Source: Terriglobia bacterium (GTDB lineage: Bacteria; Acidobacteriota; Terriglobia; Terriglobales; Acidobacteriaceae). Taken from it: DNA of 64,000 nucleotides. The notes below the pieces were generated by a model. It had not been told where the DNA came from, did no database searches, and saw only the letters and a list, made by a program, of their open reading frames with translations. Shown piece after piece: positions 62,651 through 64,000 of the stretch (positions within the stretch are counted from its first letter, which is position 1; each line of letters begins with the position of its first letter). The stretch spans positions 1 through 64,000 of the forward strand of contig JAJPJE010000012.1 of the NCBI GenBank assembly GCA_021324365.1, read 5' to 3'. Both the position numbers and the translations under genes were made by a program.

Positions 62651-63817
62651 ATGATTACACGCGATACTCTTCGCGAACTTGCTGCGTTTCAGTCACCGGC
62701 GGAAGACGCCGTAACCTTCTACTTTCAGCCTGGGGTGCCGCAGGACAAGTCACATCGGCAGGAAGCTATTTTGGTGAAGGATCTGGTGCGGAATGCGATC
62801 GCCTCCGCTGAGAAGGTCGGCAAGAATGGGAACGTTCGCGCGAGCCTGGAGCACATTCTGGAATTGTCGGAACAGCTTCATGGCAACCGTGGTAAAGGAA
62901 AAGCCGTTTTCGCCTCCGAATCAAAGAAACTCTGGCGCGAGTTCGACGTGCCGCCACATCTCCCGTCGACGCAGCTGATCGTGAATCGGCGCTTTCATCT
63001 CACGCCGCTTACTTGCTTGAGCGAGGTGCTGGGTAAGGTGTCGATTGCCCTTGTGGATCGCACGCGCGCACGGCTGTTCGAGATGTCGATGGACGACGTA
63101 AAGGAAGTCGCCGACTTTATTAACGAGTTGACCCGCCGCGGACGCAGCGACGGCTTCTTCGGATACGATGCCGGCCATGCGGAGCGGCGTGTTGATAACG
63201 AGACGACCGGACATTATCGGCGCGTGGGCGAACGCCTGATGGAATTGTATGGAACTGGGGGAATTGAGGCCTTCATTCTCGGGTGCCACGAGGAAGCGCG
63301 TAACTACATCGAGAAAGAGCTCCATCCTTATACGTTGCAGCGCCTGATCGGACACTTTGTCGCAGATCCTGCGACTACTTCGCCGGATGAAGTTCGGCAG
63401 CAGGCGCATCGAATTCTTCGTGAACATCGAGCACGCCAGCGCGAACAGTTGGTGGCGGAGGTACTGAACGAAGCCAATGCAGAGAATCGTGGTGCCCTGG
63501 GATTGCGACGAGTACTGAAATCATTGCAACTTGGCGAAGTTCAAACCTTGGTGTTGGAGCGAAGTTTCTGCGCGACCGGTACGGAGTGCCCTAACTGCAG
63601 TTCGCTGGATATGGCACGGGTGAAGTATTGTTCATTCTGCAGCTACGAAGTGCAGCCCATCACCGACTTGGCCGACGCAATCATCGGGCGCGCGCTTGGT
63701 AATGGAGCTGACATCGTTTATGTCCCCAACAATGCGCAACTCCAACGGCACGGGAACATTGCCGCATTGTTGCGATTCCGCGCAGAACGAAATATTGCAG
63801 GAAGAGTAGCAGTTTGA
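62651..63817 (+). CDS. Bacterial eRF1-like protein (baeRF family)
   Basis: The 388-residue protein has three parts as in archaeo-eukaryotic release factor 1. The N-terminal part covers residues 1-120. The middle RNase-H-like domain contains VSIALVDRTRARLFEMSMDDVKE and the loop DAGHAERRVDNETTGHYRRVGERLM, the place of the GGQ loop but without GGQ. The C-terminal L7Ae-like domain holds a zinc ribbon (CPNC and CSFC) and ADAIIGRALGNGADIVYV. It should bind ribosomes in rescue or hibernation. The start at ATG 62651 has AGGAG six bases upstream; 62645 sits on that site. It follows the HPF-sigma fusion by 27 bases. Confidence 0.83.
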   Translation: MITRDTLRELAAFQSPAEDAVTFYFQPGVPQDKSHRQEAILVKDLVRNAIASAEKVGKNGNVRASLEHILELSEQLHGNRGKGKAVFASESKKLWREFDVPPHLPSTQLIVNRRFHLTPLTCLSEVLGKVSIALVDRTRARLFEMSMDDVKEVADFINELTRRGRSDGFFGYDAGHAERRVDNETTGHYRRVGERLMELYGTGGIEAFILGCHEEARNYIEKELHPYTLQRLIGHFVADPATTSPDEVRQQAHRILREHRARQREQLVAEVLNEANAENRGALGLRRVLKSLQLGEVQTLVLERSFCATGTECPNCSSLDMARVKYCSFCSYEVQPITDLADAIIGRALGNGADIVYVPNNAQLQRHGNIAALLRFRAERNIAGRVAV

Positions 63818-63830
63818 TGTCCGACTGAGA

Positions 63831-63995
63831 TCATCCCATGCCGAGTTCGTCGGGGGATTCCAGCGGAGTTCCGCAAACGCGACATATCACGGCAGAGCAA
63901 TCGCCGCAGGTGAGCGGGTCGGTGACCTCTTGCGCACACCTGGGGCAGTAGAGCAAAGGCATTTGCTGCGACTCCGGCTGCTTTGCGTCTGCCAT
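63831..63995 (-). CDS. Small zinc-ribbon protein (54 aa)
   Basis: ATG at 63995 is directly preceded by an in-frame TGA, so the start is well fixed. The product has three CxxC pairs, CPRC (17-20), CGDC (30-33) and CRVC (38-41), in a 54-residue protein that begins MADAKQPESQ and ends LGMG. This is a double zinc-ribbon-like peptide with no other domain. It converges on the baeRF gene, 13 bases away. It may act with a nucleic acid or ribosome partner, but that is not shown. Confidence 0.68.
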   Translation of the reverse strand: MADAKQPESQQMPLLYCPRCAQEVTDPLTCGDCSAVICRVCGTPLESPDELGMG

Positions 63996-64000
63996 TCAGC

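Overview
The window looks like a chromosomal segment of an Acidobacteriota bacterium (Terriglobia-like). The support is a VWFA protein of the acidobacterial exported type, a diderm toolkit (Omp85/SurA-like/TamB operon), futalosine-route menaquinone genes, a MoaD-MoaE fusion, a CzcCBA-type efflux operon, BshA, and short heptamer repeats between genes. I found no rRNA, tRNA, CRISPR array, insertion sequence or phage gene. The assignment rests on gene content only.

Layout. 1-7.3 kb: the end of a repetitive Ig-like surface protein, a small Cys-containing protein, and a three-gene heavy-metal RND efflux operon. 7.4-10 kb: an acetyltransferase, an aldehyde dehydrogenase and a zinc-finger thioredoxin. 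10.0-12.9 kb (minus strand): an apparently uncatalogued peptide-modification locus: HPr-kinase-like ATPase, PqqD-like protein, radical SAM/SPASM enzyme, a 55-aa candidate precursor peptide carrying a YxxPxF leader motif, and a soluble S24/S26-type peptidase. 13-24.7 kb: SixA, Ppx/GppA, an OmpR-type regulator, a broken metallophosphoesterase remnant, GalE, an FAD monooxygenase, an esterase, an ECF sigma/anti-sigma pair, an MFS carrier and an amidase. 25-30 kb: MoaDE fusion, VWFA protein, Hfq-like Sm protein, inositol monophosphatase, YdjC-type deacetylase, DUF2911 protein and a 40-aa membrane peptide. 30-36.3 kb: peptidoglycan synthesis and recycling (MurA, MurQ, a serine hydrolase and a serine hydrolase-NamZ fusion). 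36.4-43.7 kb: exported glycine-zipper protein, threonine synthase, AlaX-type editing protein, LytS-type kinase, BshA, a YdjC/HpnK-type protein and a receiver protein. 43.9-49.2 kb: sulfate assimilation, cysD-cysN-cysH, preceded by a promoter, a Cys-Cys-Cys leader peptide and an intrinsic terminator, then a ThiF/MoeB-type E1 enzyme. 49.5-57.3 kb: Omp85 protein, SurA-like chaperone and TamB. 57.3-61.4 kb: Pcm, an MqnP-type UbiA enzyme, an LssY_C protein and MqnE. 61.6-64 kb: an HPF/RaiA-sigma-like fusion, a baeRF (eRF1-like) protein and a small zinc ribbon.

Three systems stand out. (1) The radical SAM RiPP-like locus, with a precursor gene that overlaps the peptidase gene. (2) A near-leaderless cysteine-codon attenuator controlling the cysDNH operon; here CysN keeps only an APS-kinase remnant without a P-loop, and CysH is an iron-sulfur APS-reductase type, so the operon appears wired for the APS route. 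(3) A translation-stress module in which a ribosome-hibernation domain is fused to a sigma-like domain and sits next to an eRF1-like protein. Dispersed palindromic intergenic elements (four copies) and 7-nt micro-repeats at three gene ends are structures not explained by genes.
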